Source of the DNA: CAWJFJ01 sp963800065
GTDB taxonomy: Bacteria > Actinomycetota > Acidimicrobiia > Acidimicrobiales > UBA8190
Assembly (NCBI GenBank): GCA_963800065.1
Contig: CAWCZO010000009.1
Span: 248,001-312,000, forward strand
Direction: 5' to 3'
Length of the DNA: 64,000 bases
The notes under the pieces were generated by a model. That model was not told the DNA's origin. It did no database searches and saw nothing but the letters and a program-made list of their open reading frames with translations. Each line of letters begins with the position of its first letter. Positions within the stretch are counted from its first letter, which is position 1. Below are positions 51,835-60,933 of this stretch, one piece after another. The translations under genes and the position numbers were made by a program.

Positions 51835-52904
51835 GGCACCATCACGCCGTGCACCGGCGGCACCCTGCCGGCTTCGCCTGCCATGGCTTGCAGGAGCGCC
51901 TCGACACCGGAGAGCGAAGCGATCTCGTGGGGCAGCGACTCGAAGGGGTAACGCTGGCTAGCCAACAGGTCCAGGGCGATCCGGTAGGCGGGGGTGTCCA
52001 CCCCCAGGGCGCCCAAGAGCCGGAGCTCCTTGAAGACGATGAGGTCGGGATTGAAGCCAGGTGTCTCGGCTACGCCCCGGGTTCCGGCGACCACCACCGT
52101 GCCACAGGGACGGGCCAGGGCAACAGCCTGCGCGAAGGCGGCCGGCGCCTTGGCCGTCACATCGACCACGACGTCGGCGAGTCCACCGGTGGCACTCACC
52201 AACTCACCGACCGGATCAGCCATAGCGACGTCGACCACCAAGTCGGCACCAAAGTGCGTGGCCATTTCGAGTCTGGGTCGGTCATCGGGCCCGCAGCCCG
52301 TGACCATCACGAAGGCCGCCCCCACCTCTTGAGCGGCCACCAGCGCTGAGAGCCCCCGGACGCCGGGGCCGAGCACAGCGACAACGTCACCGGCACTCGT
52401 CTCGGGCACCGTCGATCCCCAGCGGATCCCGGCTCCGAGGGGGTTGAAGAGGGTGGCCATGACGGGGTCGAGCGCTGTGGGCACCGCCAGAACCATGCTG
52501 TCGGGTGCGAGGTACTGATAGGTGGCGAAGCCACCCCAGAGGCCGGGTGCTCGGTCGACGGGAATGAAGCCGTACATATCCCTGAGACCGTGGCGTCGAC
52601 AGCGCCGGTACTCGCCGCCCTCGCAGGCCTCGCACGCACGACAGGACTGGAACACCTCCACCGCCACTCGATCCCCGAGGGCCACGCCCCAGCGCTCCGA
52701 AGCCCGGGCACCGATCCGATCGATCACCCCCACCGACTCATGGCCGGGAACGAACGCAAAGCCAGCGGGCAGCACTCCGCTGTACTGCTCGTGGTCGGTT
52801 CCGCACAGGCCGCACGCCTCCACCCGGAGCAACGCATCGTCGTCGCCGATCTCAGGGAAGCGGAACTCCCGTAGAACGAGTTGACGCGGCGATTCGAGCA
52901 CCAT
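51831..52904 (-). CDS. zinc-dependent alcohol dehydrogenase (MDR family)
   Basis: 357 aa from ATG 52904 (MVLESPRQLVLREFRF); upstream in-frame starts exist to 52946. Catalytic zinc: EACGLCGTDHEQYSG and PGHESVG; structural zinc loop CRACEACEGGEYRRCRRHGL; Rossmann motif VVAVLGPGVRGLSALVAAQE. All the usual MDR zinc cysteines are present. Divergent from the LLM-type gene at 53003. Confidence 0.92.
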   Translation of the reverse strand: MVLESPRQLVLREFRFPEIGDDDALLRVEACGLCGTDHEQYSGVLPAGFAFVPGHESVGVIDRIGARASERWGVALGDRVAVEVFQSCRACEACEGGEYRRCRRHGLRDMYGFIPVDRAPGLWGGFATYQYLAPDSMVLAVPTALDPVMATLFNPLGAGIRWGSTVPETSAGDVVAVLGPGVRGLSALVAAQEVGAAFVMVTGCGPDDRPRLEMATHFGADLVVDVAMADPVGELVSATGGLADVVVDVTAKAPAAFAQAVALARPCGTVVVAGTRGVAETPGFNPDLIVFKELRLLGALGVDTPAYRIALDLLASQRYPFESLPHEIASLSGVEALLQAMAGEAGRVPPVHGVMVP

Positions 52905-53002
52905 AGCTGTGGCGTCGCGAATGCCTCCTGTCCTCATACCCGCCATGCTGTCACGAGTGCATGGGTTTCACCCACTGGTTGGCGAATGGCTACCATCCTG
53001 GC

Positions 53003-54038
53003 GTGAAGGTCGATCTCATGACCCTCGGCAGCCCGTTGCGCACGGTCCAGAGATTGGCCGTCGACACCGCCGAGGCGGGGTTCGCTGGGTTGGTGGTCAC
53101 AGAGGGTGGACGGACTGCCTACCTATCGTGCGCGGCGGCGGCGCTGGCCGCTGACCTCGACCTGTCCACGGGCATTGCCGTGGCCTTCCCTCGCAGCCCG
53201 ATGGTGACCGCCCAGGTCGCATGGGAGCTTGCCGACGCCAGCGGCGGACGGTTTCGACTTGGGCTCGGTACCCAGGTACGAGCACACATCGAACGTCGTT
53301 ATGGTGCCCCCTTCGACCACCCCGGACCTCGTTTGGCTGAGTACGTGCGGGCCGTCAAAGCCTGCTTCGCCGCCTTTCGGGGGTCGGCATCGCTTCACTT
53401 TGAAGGCGCGTTCTACAACATGTCGTTGCTGCCAGCCCAATGGTCACCCGGTGCGATCGCGGTGGACGATCCACCGATCGACGTGGCGGCCGTGAACCCA
53501 TACATGCTCCGATTGGCTGGTGCTGTGGCTGATGGGCTCCACGTCCATCCGCTCAACCATCCCCGCTACATCGACGAGGTGGTGCTTCCCAACCTCAGGC
53601 TGGAGCAACAGACGCTGGACGTGAGCCTGCCACTTTGCACCTAACCATCCTGTTCTCACGGCCGTCGGGGACACCGAAGACGAGCGCAGGAGGTGGCGAG
53701 AGCTAGCCCGTGCGCAAGTCGCTTTCTATGGATCTACCCCGAACTATGCGTTCATCTTCGAAATGCTGGGCGCAGAGGACACCACGGCCCGCCTTCGCGA
53801 ACGCCAGAAGGCGGGCGACGTCGGCGGCATGGTAGGTGTCATCGACGACGACCTGCTCGACCATTTCCTAGTCTCAGGGACGTTGGAAAGCCTCCCAGAC
53901 AAGTTGGTTGAGCGCTACGGCTCGGTGGCGGACAGGATCGTTCTGTACTTCGCCGGATTGGCGTGGAACGAAAATCCGGGCAGTCTGAAGCGCTGGGGCG
54001 AGGTCGCGCGAACGGTGGCGCGTCTGACTTCTGAATAG
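53003..54038 (+). pseudogene. F420-type LLM class oxidoreductase, frameshifted
   Basis: GTG 53003 starts KVDLMTLGSPLRTVQRLAVD, followed by LSTGIAVAFPRSPMVTAQVA, GRFRLGLGTQVRAHIERRYG and AVNPYMLRLAGAVADGLHVH, the pattern of TIGR03617-type F420-dependent enzymes. The frame stops at 53644; the rest (VLTAVGDTEDERRRWRELAR, FIFEMLGAEDTTARLRERQK, LESLPDKLVERYGSVADRIV) continues in the next frame to 54038. A single indel near 53635 explains it: either a recent pseudogene or a sequence error. Confidence 0.8.
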
Positions 54039-54446
54039 CTTGGGCATCAGTGGCTGCTCGCCGGAAGGGCAACCGCCGACGGGACGAGATGGGGAACGCC
54101 TGCGACTTGCGGTCCAATGCGAGTACAGAGAACCCAGTTTGCGACATGCCACCGACCGTGCTCAATTCTGCCCGCCTGTCGCTCCCGGCCCGACGCCGAC
54201 TAGGTAAGCGCCCGAGCAGGATCATCCAGGGTCTTGCCGGCAGCGGGCGATTGCAGTCCGACCTGCCCAGGCGATATCGCCGTCGCTCAGGTCACCTGAC
54301 TGACTGCGCAGGCCGCCCGCAACTGCCGGATGTGGCGTCGCCCCCGGGGATGCCCCGAAACGGTTCGCCCGTTCGGGATCGCCGCGGACCGAGAATACGG
54401 CTCCGGTCATCCCCAGGCACGGGGGTGCCCACCCGGCACTTATTCG
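54039..54446. other. convergent intergenic region
   Basis: About 400 bases between the LLM-type gene and the MMPL gene end. No gene accepted and no clear terminator. Confidence 0.35.
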
Positions 54447-56564
54447 CTAGCTCCTTGTCTCAGCCGTCGGTTCCGCATCAGTCGGTGTCGTCATCGGCAC
54501 TCGGCTCGGCCACCAGAACAGTGGGCCGAGGTCGACCGCAAGCGTAGGAACCAGGATCGTCCGGACGAGAAAGGTATCTGCCAGGACGCCGACGGCGACC
54601 ACGATGCCAATTTCTCTTGACGCCACAATCGGCAAGATCGCCAGGACCGAGAACGTACCCGCCAAAATGATTCCCGCAGATGTGAGGACCCCTCCAGTAC
54701 TCGCGACGCCTGTCCTGACACCAACGGTCACGCCGCTTCGCATTACCTCTTCGCGCATACGGGTCAGCAAGAAGATGTTGTAGTCGATTCCGAGCGCGAC
54801 AAGGAAAACGAAGGTAAGGAGTGGAACCGTCGGATCGATTCCAGGAAGGTGCATCAATGGAACGATTAAGGCCGCGGCAATGCCGAGTGCTGCCGCGAAC
54901 GTCACGATTACCGTGACCACGACAAGAAGAGGCCCGAGCAGTGCTCGGAGCAAGATCCACAAGACGATCAGCACCACGGCGAGCACGGTTGGGACGATGA
55001 CCAAGGTGTCACGGTGCGACGCTGAGGCGGTGTCGAAATCCTCCGCCGATTGGCCACCGATGAGTACATGGGAGCCGGCCACGGTAAGAGCCGTCGCCCG
55101 GAGATCGCGGATTGCTGCGAAGCCCTGACTGCCCGTGGGCGAGACAGCCAGAATCAGGTCGAAGCGCGCCAAGCGCCCGGCGCGTTCGACAGGGCCGAGA
55201 GCGGCGGTAATAGGGAGTTTCTCAAAAGCGCGTCGGACGGCGGGGACGTCGCGGGCATCGGTCACCACCACGTCCACCGGGGACACCTCCCCACGGGGGA
55301 AATTCCCCTCCAGTAGGGCATAGCCCTGCGCGGAAGCTGCAGACGAAGGGAGCTCGCTCAGAGTGGACACGTTGGTATTCACCTTGACGAGACCCACGCC
55401 CGCACAGCCCAGGAGCACGAGACCTGAGATCCACACCGGGCGCCGTCCCTGGCTCACGATCCGTGCCAATCTCGCCCACGGACCCCGCTGCACGAACCCG
55501 GGCACATGGCGTGGCACCGCCGGCCAGAAGACACCTCGGCCCATGACGAGGAGAAGGGCCGGATAGGCCCCGAGGACCGCCAGGGCGGCGGAGAGCACGC
55601 CCACTATACCGACGATGCCGAAATCGGTAATGATGTTCAGCCGCGCCAGCAGCAGACACGCGAGTGTCGCCGCAACCGTGATCGCCGACGCCAAGACAGC
55701 AGGTGCGGTTCGCCTCCAGGCCATCATCATGGCGATGCGGTGGTCATCGTGACGATGCAGCTCCTCGCGGTAACGGGCTGTGAGCAAGAGCGCGTAGTCG
55801 GTGCCGGCACCGAACACAATGACCGTGACAAGCGCAGCGCTCTCCCCGTTCACCGTGAGCCCGCCCTGGCCCAGGCCGTAGATGACGGCCTGAGCGATGG
55901 CCTCGGCGATTCCCACACATGCCAAGGGGACGAGCCACAAGACCGGGCTCCGGTAGGTGGCGGCCAGCAAGATGGCCACCAACGAGGCGGTCACCACCAG
56001 CAGGAACGTGTCGGCGCCGGAAAAAGCTCCCAGCAGATCCGCCTGGATGGCCGCGTCCCCGGTGACCCTGATCTCCAGACCGCCGGTGCCGTCTCCGAGG
56101 ACGGACCGCATCTCGGTGATCGTGCGTTGCACGGTCTGCTCGTTCCCGGGCACAGGGACGGTCATCACTGCGGCGGCCCGGTCCGGCGCATAGGCAAAGA
56201 CGGAAGGAGGTCCGATGGCACGGGGCAGCGCAGCCTCGAGGTGGTGCTTATCGATTCTGGCGAGCATGACGTCACGAGAGGTGAGTCCGGACCTCCGGTA
56301 GAAGACGACTTCGGCTTGGAGCGCCCGACCCGAGGGGAAGTTCCGATCGAGGAGTAGCGCCGCTGTCGAGGCGGCATCGGAAGGGAGGAACTCGGTCAGG
56401 CGACTGGTCTCGACCGTACCAATCTTCGTGGCGAACGGGATGGCGACCGCCACGATGGCGAGCCAGAAAATTACTCCCACCCAGCTCGCGAATCGGCCGG
56501 TAAGAAACGCTGCCGGGCGAGCCAACCGAGTGCCGGCGCTGATCGGAAACGTCTCGGCCGGCAT
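54447..56564 (-). CDS. MMPL/RND-family membrane transporter
   Basis: 705 aa from ATG 56564 (MPAETFPISAGT). Two-fold repeat: a membrane helix, a periplasmic-type domain (SRLTEFLPSDAASTAALLLD...), five to six helices with FGAGTDYALLLTARYREELH, then a second helix-domain-helices set with LVALGIDYNIFLLTRMREEV. The GxDY motifs carry proton-relay aspartates. Actinobacterial MMPL proteins export lipids or other envelope compounds; the substrate is unknown. The C-terminal tail is short and hydrophilic. Confidence 0.93.
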   Translation of the reverse strand: MPAETFPISAGTRLARPAAFLTGRFASWVGVIFWLAIVAVAIPFATKIGTVETSRLTEFLPSDAASTAALLLDRNFPSGRALQAEVVFYRRSGLTSRDVMLARIDKHHLEAALPRAIGPPSVFAYAPDRAAAVMTVPVPGNEQTVQRTITEMRSVLGDGTGGLEIRVTGDAAIQADLLGAFSGADTFLLVVTASLVAILLAATYRSPVLWLVPLACVGIAEAIAQAVIYGLGQGGLTVNGESAALVTVIVFGAGTDYALLLTARYREELHRHDDHRIAMMMAWRRTAPAVLASAITVAATLACLLLARLNIITDFGIVGIVGVLSAALAVLGAYPALLLVMGRGVFWPAVPRHVPGFVQRGPWARLARIVSQGRRPVWISGLVLLGCAGVGLVKVNTNVSTLSELPSSAASAQGYALLEGNFPRGEVSPVDVVVTDARDVPAVRRAFEKLPITAALGPVERAGRLARFDLILAVSPTGSQGFAAIRDLRATALTVAGSHVLIGGQSAEDFDTASASHRDTLVIVPTVLAVVLIVLWILLRALLGPLLVVVTVIVTFAAALGIAAALIVPLMHLPGIDPTVPLLTFVFLVALGIDYNIFLLTRMREEVMRSGVTVGVRTGVASTGGVLTSAGIILAGTFSVLAILPIVASREIGIVVAVGVLADTFLVRTILVPTLAVDLGPLFWWPSRVPMTTPTDAEPTAETRS

Positions 56565-57095
56565 GGGACGAGCTTGGCATGACATACGAGACCGCCGCTA
56601 GGACGTCGATATCGGTGAACCGGAAATTGTAGGGTACCGATGGCTCCTCAGCTTCATAGCAAGAGCCTCGCACGAGCCGGATCAAGGCCGCTCGGTATCA
56701 GCGGTTCAAGTACCTCGAATTCATGCGAGAAGGGTGCGCGGGATTGCCGGGTCCCGCTCGGGCCTTCACACCGGGCAACTGATTGCACCCACTCTGTATC
56801 AGTCGGCGCGTTCGTTATCGGTCGGCCGTCTTCGCATCTCGAGACTCAGCCTCAGCCCGGCGAGCCGGAGGGTATCCGGTACTCGGGGTTGGGCTTCCGT
56901 TCGCAAGTGTCACCGAACTGCAATTTGGGGCATGCTCCGCCTTGCTGACAACGCTGTCAAAGCGAGACCTCGAATCGGTCAGAATGTGAAGTTCTGCAAT
57001 GATTTCGCGGGACCTGGAACGTCCAACCCTATGAAACCACTGACGCGCTCGGTAGAGCAGACGGAGAGTGCAGGGGCAAAGAGAATGGGAGGACC
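56565..57095. other. divergent intergenic region
   Basis: About 530 bases between divergent MMPL and SRPBCC genes. No gene accepted. AACTGCAATTTGGGGCATGC near 56918 contains the CTGCAATTTG core also seen near 26127. Confidence 0.4.
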
Positions 57096-57602
57096 ATGGC
57101 GGAGGAAAGCAAGCCGGTCGAAGTGTCACGCAGAATCGAAGCGCCGGCGGCCCTCATCTTCAAGATCCTGGCAAATCCGCAACGTCACATGGATTTCGAT
57201 GGATCCGGCATGCTCCGAGGAGCCGTCCTCGACCGTCCCATCTCCCACGTGGGCGACACCTTCACCATGAAGATGCATCGGCTCGGAGACGACTACCTCA
57301 TGATCAACTATGTAGTGGAGTTCGAGCAAGATCGGCGCATATTTTGGGAACCGGCTCCCGGAGACCCTTCTCGGGCTGAGGGTGATGATCCATCCAAAGT
57401 CGGCATTCCTGCGGGCTACCGCTGGGGCTACATCCTCACTCCGGACGGTGACGACGCCACCGTCGTAACCGAGGTCTTTGACCACAGCCCCTTGTCGGAG
57501 GAGCTCCTACGTGATGGCGGGGCGTGGATCAACGGGACCAATTCGGTGCTTGAGTCCATGACGGCCAGCCTGGAGAGGCTCGAGAAGACCAGCACCGAGT
57601 AG
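57096..57602 (+). CDS. SRPBCC (START-like) family protein
   Basis: 168 aa, ATG behind GGGAGGACC. EVSRRIEAPAALIFKILANP is the usual first strand and helix of polyketide-cyclase/SRPBCC folds, followed by HVGDTFTMKMHRLGDDYLMI, GYRWGYILTPDGDDATVVTE and a long C-terminal helix (NSVLESMTASLERLEK). The fold binds hydrophobic ligands. Function not known. Appears monocistronic. Confidence 0.88.
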   Translation: MAEESKPVEVSRRIEAPAALIFKILANPQRHMDFDGSGMLRGAVLDRPISHVGDTFTMKMHRLGDDYLMINYVVEFEQDRRIFWEPAPGDPSRAEGDDPSKVGIPAGYRWGYILTPDGDDATVVTEVFDHSPLSEELLRDGGAWINGTNSVLESMTASLERLEKTSTE

Positions 57603-58161
57603 GACCGCTGCCGGATCGTATCTATGAATCGGTCTTCAGAGCGTTCGAGTAGGCAGACCCCTGTCCCATTACGTCAGGCAGGGGGCGCACTCATGACACT
57701 GGTGCTTGCGCCAGTTGAGCTGCGGCCGAGTGCAGAGAGATCGGCGGGGACGTGCCTGAGAGGCCAGGTCGACGGGAGCCGATAGTCGAGTGACACGCCA
57801 GCGTGGGCCGGGAGGAATGCGCGTCTGTCGCCTGAGAGGAATGCCCGCGTCTGATCGCGTCTCGGGTGATCGACGTCGACCTCTGTGTACCGACGGGCTC
57901 TCACATCGTGTGTGCGATATCGCTCGGCCTCGCACCAGCCCGCCGAGTTCCTGAGACGCTAGAACCGAAGCTCAGCGCCCATTCACATCATCAATCAGGG
58001 TGATATGCGCTCCCAGCCCCGTGCCCGATGGCTACCCGAACCTGCCGAAGCCACTGGCTGGTTGGCGGCGTCATTTGAAGCCCGATTGCAACCAATCCGT
58101 CGCACAAGGCGTGATGTTTCGTTAACGGGTAATCTTTTCAAAAAATGGTGGCGGGGTTCCT
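57603..58161. other. intergenic, no gene accepted
   Basis: About 560 bases. Open frames on the minus strand are arginine/proline-rich. TCGTTAACGGGTAATC at 58119-58134 may be part of the next gene's promoter. Confidence 0.35.
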
Positions 58162-59145
58162 ATGTGCAGTTCTGGGTGGCGTTGGATCGGAATCATAGGG
58201 GGCGCCATTGCCCTACTAGCGGCGACCCTGGCCGGCACGGTTATTGCTCCGACCTCTGCCACAGCATTGAGTCCCGCCCGTGCTGGCAAGCACTGCGTTC
58301 CCAGTTTCGGTGCTGACCTCAAGCGATGCAATTACGGAAAGCGCGTCCTCAGCGGTGATAATTTTATCGATACCAACCTGACGGATGCCACCTTCAGGAA
58401 AACCCTTCTCATCGGCGCCGACTTCGGCGATGCCAATCTCACCGATGCTCGTTTCACGGGTGTCAATCTCAGCAACGCTGAGTTCTATGGTGCAAACTTC
58501 GAAGGGAGCGACATTGCCCGCGCCAACTTTTCGGACGTTGTGTCGGGAGCAATCACGGGCACCCCGGTGTCACTACCGGCGAATTGGACGCTTGTTGACG
58601 GCTACCTCGTGGGTCCGGGCGCCGATCTCACTGGCGCTGACCTTGCCAATGCCAATCTGGTTGGAGTTGATCTCGTCAACGCCAACCTCTCCCGCGCAGA
58701 CCTCACGGACGCCGACCTTACAAATGCAGCGGTCACCAGTGCCGACCTCGGTCAGGCCACCTTGAATGGCGCAACCTTGAGTGGTGCCGACCTGACGGGC
58801 GCCGATCTCGGTTACGTCAGTTCCGGTGATATCACCGGGGATCCCTCTTCGCTGCCGGCAGATTGGATGCTCGTTGATGGCTACCTCATCGGCTCTCAGG
58901 CCAACCTAGTGGGTGCCGACCTCGCTGGGGCGTTCCTCGTAAACGCCATCCTCGATGGCGCCGATCTCTATGGGGTCGACCTTGAAGGCGCCGACCTGGC
59001 CAACCTCACCGACGCCGACCTCAGCGGTGCCGATCTCACAGGTGCCTTCTTGAACTTAGACGATGTGACATGGTCCGATACTACGTGTCCGGACGGCACG
59101 AATAGCAATGACGACGGAGACACCTGCGCCATGAACTTGGGCTGA
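58162..59145 (+). CDS. secreted pentapeptide-repeat protein
   Basis: 327 aa. Signal peptide (GIIGGAIALLAATLAGTVIA, ending SATA), then about 30 pentapeptide units of A(D/N)LxX type (GADLTGADLANANLVGVDLV; LSRADLTDADLTNAAVTSAD) that should form a right-handed beta-helix. Two spacer segments, ITGTPVSLPANWTLVDGYLV and ITGDPSSLPADWMLVDGYLI, interrupt it. The C-terminus has DTTCPDGTNSNDDGDTCAMN, a Cys-closed loop. Probably extracellular; role unknown. Confidence 0.9.
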   Translation: MCSSGWRWIGIIGGAIALLAATLAGTVIAPTSATALSPARAGKHCVPSFGADLKRCNYGKRVLSGDNFIDTNLTDATFRKTLLIGADFGDANLTDARFTGVNLSNAEFYGANFEGSDIARANFSDVVSGAITGTPVSLPANWTLVDGYLVGPGADLTGADLANANLVGVDLVNANLSRADLTDADLTNAAVTSADLGQATLNGATLSGADLTGADLGYVSSGDITGDPSSLPADWMLVDGYLIGSQANLVGADLAGAFLVNAILDGADLYGVDLEGADLANLTDADLSGADLTGAFLNLDDVTWSDTTCPDGTNSNDDGDTCAMNLG

Positions 59146-59428
59146 AGTCGCCCTCTCCGGGGTTGTGGATATTGTCCCCGATTCGAGGCGCGATGAAGGA
59201 AAACGTTAAGGAACGGATTCAACCCTTGGGAGTGCAATAGTCGCGGGCACCGATCACCCCTTAGCGTGCCTCGGACCTACTGGACGTAATCCGACGAGCC
59301 AGCCCTCGCCCAGGGCCATCTCGCACATAATCCCAACGCCGAGTGATCTCGGATGGTCCGGTTGGATCGCAACCGGAGTGAGGCTGGTCGACGGGTCATG
59401 GCGAGGCATCCTGGTCCGGGGCTTGAGT

Positions 59429-59552
59429 TCAGCCAGTCGACGCAACAGCCTCGGCGAACGCCTCAGATGGTGAGATACCACCGAGTGTCCGTCGAGGGCG
59501 TTCGTTGAGCTCGCGAGCCACGGCGTTCAGTTGTGCTTGGGAGTAGCCCGAG
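59429..59552 (-). pseudogene. IS30-family transposase C-terminal relic (cut by IS3 copy 3)
   Basis: Minus strand reads SGYSQAQLNAVARELNERPR then RTLGGISPSEAFAEAV, stop. This is the C-terminal signature of IS30 transposases (ARELNxRPRxTL). The preceding part lies across the IS3 insertion at 60787-60850. Confidence 0.8.
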
Positions 59553-59581
59553 TGAGGGGTCCCCGATAAGTGGTCCAGGTC

Positions 59582-60431
59582 CTATGCGGGCACTGGTTCG
59601 TGTCGGTAGGTCCAGGCTTGGGCGAATTCGCTCGGAGTGAGCTCGCCGTGGGCACTGTGGGGGCGGTTGACGTTGTAGTCGATGCGCCAGTCCTCGATGA
59701 GGACCTTCGCTTCCACAGGCTGTCGAACTGCCAGCCGTTGAGCAACTCGTCTCGCAGCCGGCCGTTGAACGATTCGATCCAGGCGTTCTGCCAGGGTGAA
59801 CCGGGGTCGATGAAGATCGAGTTCACGCCGTTGAACCGGCACCAGTCGGCCACGGCGTAAGCGATGAACTCCGGTCCGTTGTCGAACCTCACGAAGGCCG
59901 GTGCTCCCCGTTCGAGGGCCAGGCGCTCCAGGGTGGCCACCACCCGGTCGGCATCGATGTTGCGCTCGACGACGATGGCCGGGCACTCCCGGGTGAACTC
60001 GTCGACGATGTTAAGCATCTTGAGAGTGCGACCGTCCACGGTCACGTCGAACTGGAAGTCGAGGGCCCACAGGGCGTTGGGGGCGATGGGGCTCATAGCC
60101 CCCACGGCCGTGCCGATGCCTCGCAGCGGCTTCTTGCGCTTGCGATAGGGCACCTTCAAGCCCTCAGAGCGCCATAAACGCTGGATGCGCTTGTCGTTCA
60201 CCCGCCAGCCCTCCCGGCGGGCCTGCTTGGCTGCCCGGCGCCAGTCCCACCGGGGCCGGGTGATGGAGAAGGCCCGGAGAAACGCCCGCAGGGCCACCTC
60301 GTCGTCCGAGGGGGACGGTTCGACCAGGCGCTGGGTGGAGCGGTGCTGGCCGACGACGGCGCACGCTCGACGCTCGGAGACCCCGAACCGCGTCTGCAGC
60401 GTCTCCACTGCACAGCGGCGACGGTTCGGGG
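59582..60431 (-). pseudogene. IS3 OrfB of copy 3, frameshifted near the C-terminus
   Basis: CTTCCAACAGG in copies 1-2 is CTTCCACAGG here (near 59715). The frame then runs out of the element to 59527 with an altered tail (WKRRSSSRTGAST...). The DDE catalytic residues precede the change, so partial activity is conceivable. It also has a G-to-D change (RWDWRR for RWGWRR). Confidence 0.85.
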
Positions 60432-60713
60432 TTAGAAGTTTCCCTCGGCCAGCTCCTTGAGCATCGCCTTGTCGAGCTCGGCCTCGGCCACGAGCTTCTT
60501 CAGCCGGGCGTTCTCGATCTCCAGCTCCTTGAGGCGCTTGGCGTCGTTGGCCTTCATGCCCCCGTACTGGGCCAGCCACCGGTTCCAGGTCGACTCGGCG
60601 ATCTCGAGCTGCCGGCACACCTCGTCGAGGTCGGAGCCGCCGGCCATGAGCTTGTGGCCCTCGGCCAGCTTGCGGATGATCTGGTCGGGCGTGTGTCGCC
60701 GCCGTTTGGTCAT
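60432..60713 (-). CDS. IS3 transposase OrfA (copy 3)
   Basis: 93 aa, identical to OrfA of copies 1 and 2 (HTH plus leucine-rich helix). The frameshift heptamer at 60444-60438 and stem at 60431-60381 are intact. Confidence 0.93.
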   Translation of the reverse strand: MTKRRRHTPDQIIRKLAEGHKLMAGGSDLDEVCRQLEIAESTWNRWLAQYGGMKANDAKRLKELEIENARLKKLVAEAELDKAMLKELAEGNF

Positions 60714-60786
60714 TGTGCGGTCCTCCTCGCTCCAGTTTGGAGCATCGGACCCGCACGGGCTGGACCACTATCGGGGGATCACCTCA

Positions 60787-60850
60787 CGAGAGCTGGTGCC
60801 TTTGGGGAAGTACTGGCGCAACAATCCATTCGATCTACCAGGCAGGACAT
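60787..60850 (-). pseudogene. IS30-family transposase relic, upstream half
   Basis: Minus strand reads GRSNGLLRQYFPKGTSS, matching the NTNGLLRQYFPKGT motif of IS30 transposases, directly continuing (after the CGAG duplication) into the relic at 59429-59552. Further upstream the similarity is lost. Confidence 0.75.
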
Positions 60851-60933
60851 TCTCGGTATCGCGACAAGCTTCGATGTCCTTCTACGATACTTTAGCGTAC
60901 ACTTTAGGTATCAATGCTCGACGGGGGCAGAGA

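Larger units (their letters stand above)
59553..60786 (-). mobile_element. IS3-family element, copy 3 (1234 bp), nested in IS30 relic
   Basis: Same ends as copies 1 and 2. Target duplication CGAG at 59549-59552 and 60787-60790. One base shorter because of a deletion near 59715. Confidence 0.95.

Noticed and set aside
60457..60933. N-terminal extension of the secreted protein through IS3 copy 3
   Set aside because: It is the reverse strand of transposase OrfA plus the IS end; the ribosome site and signal peptide place the start at 60934.
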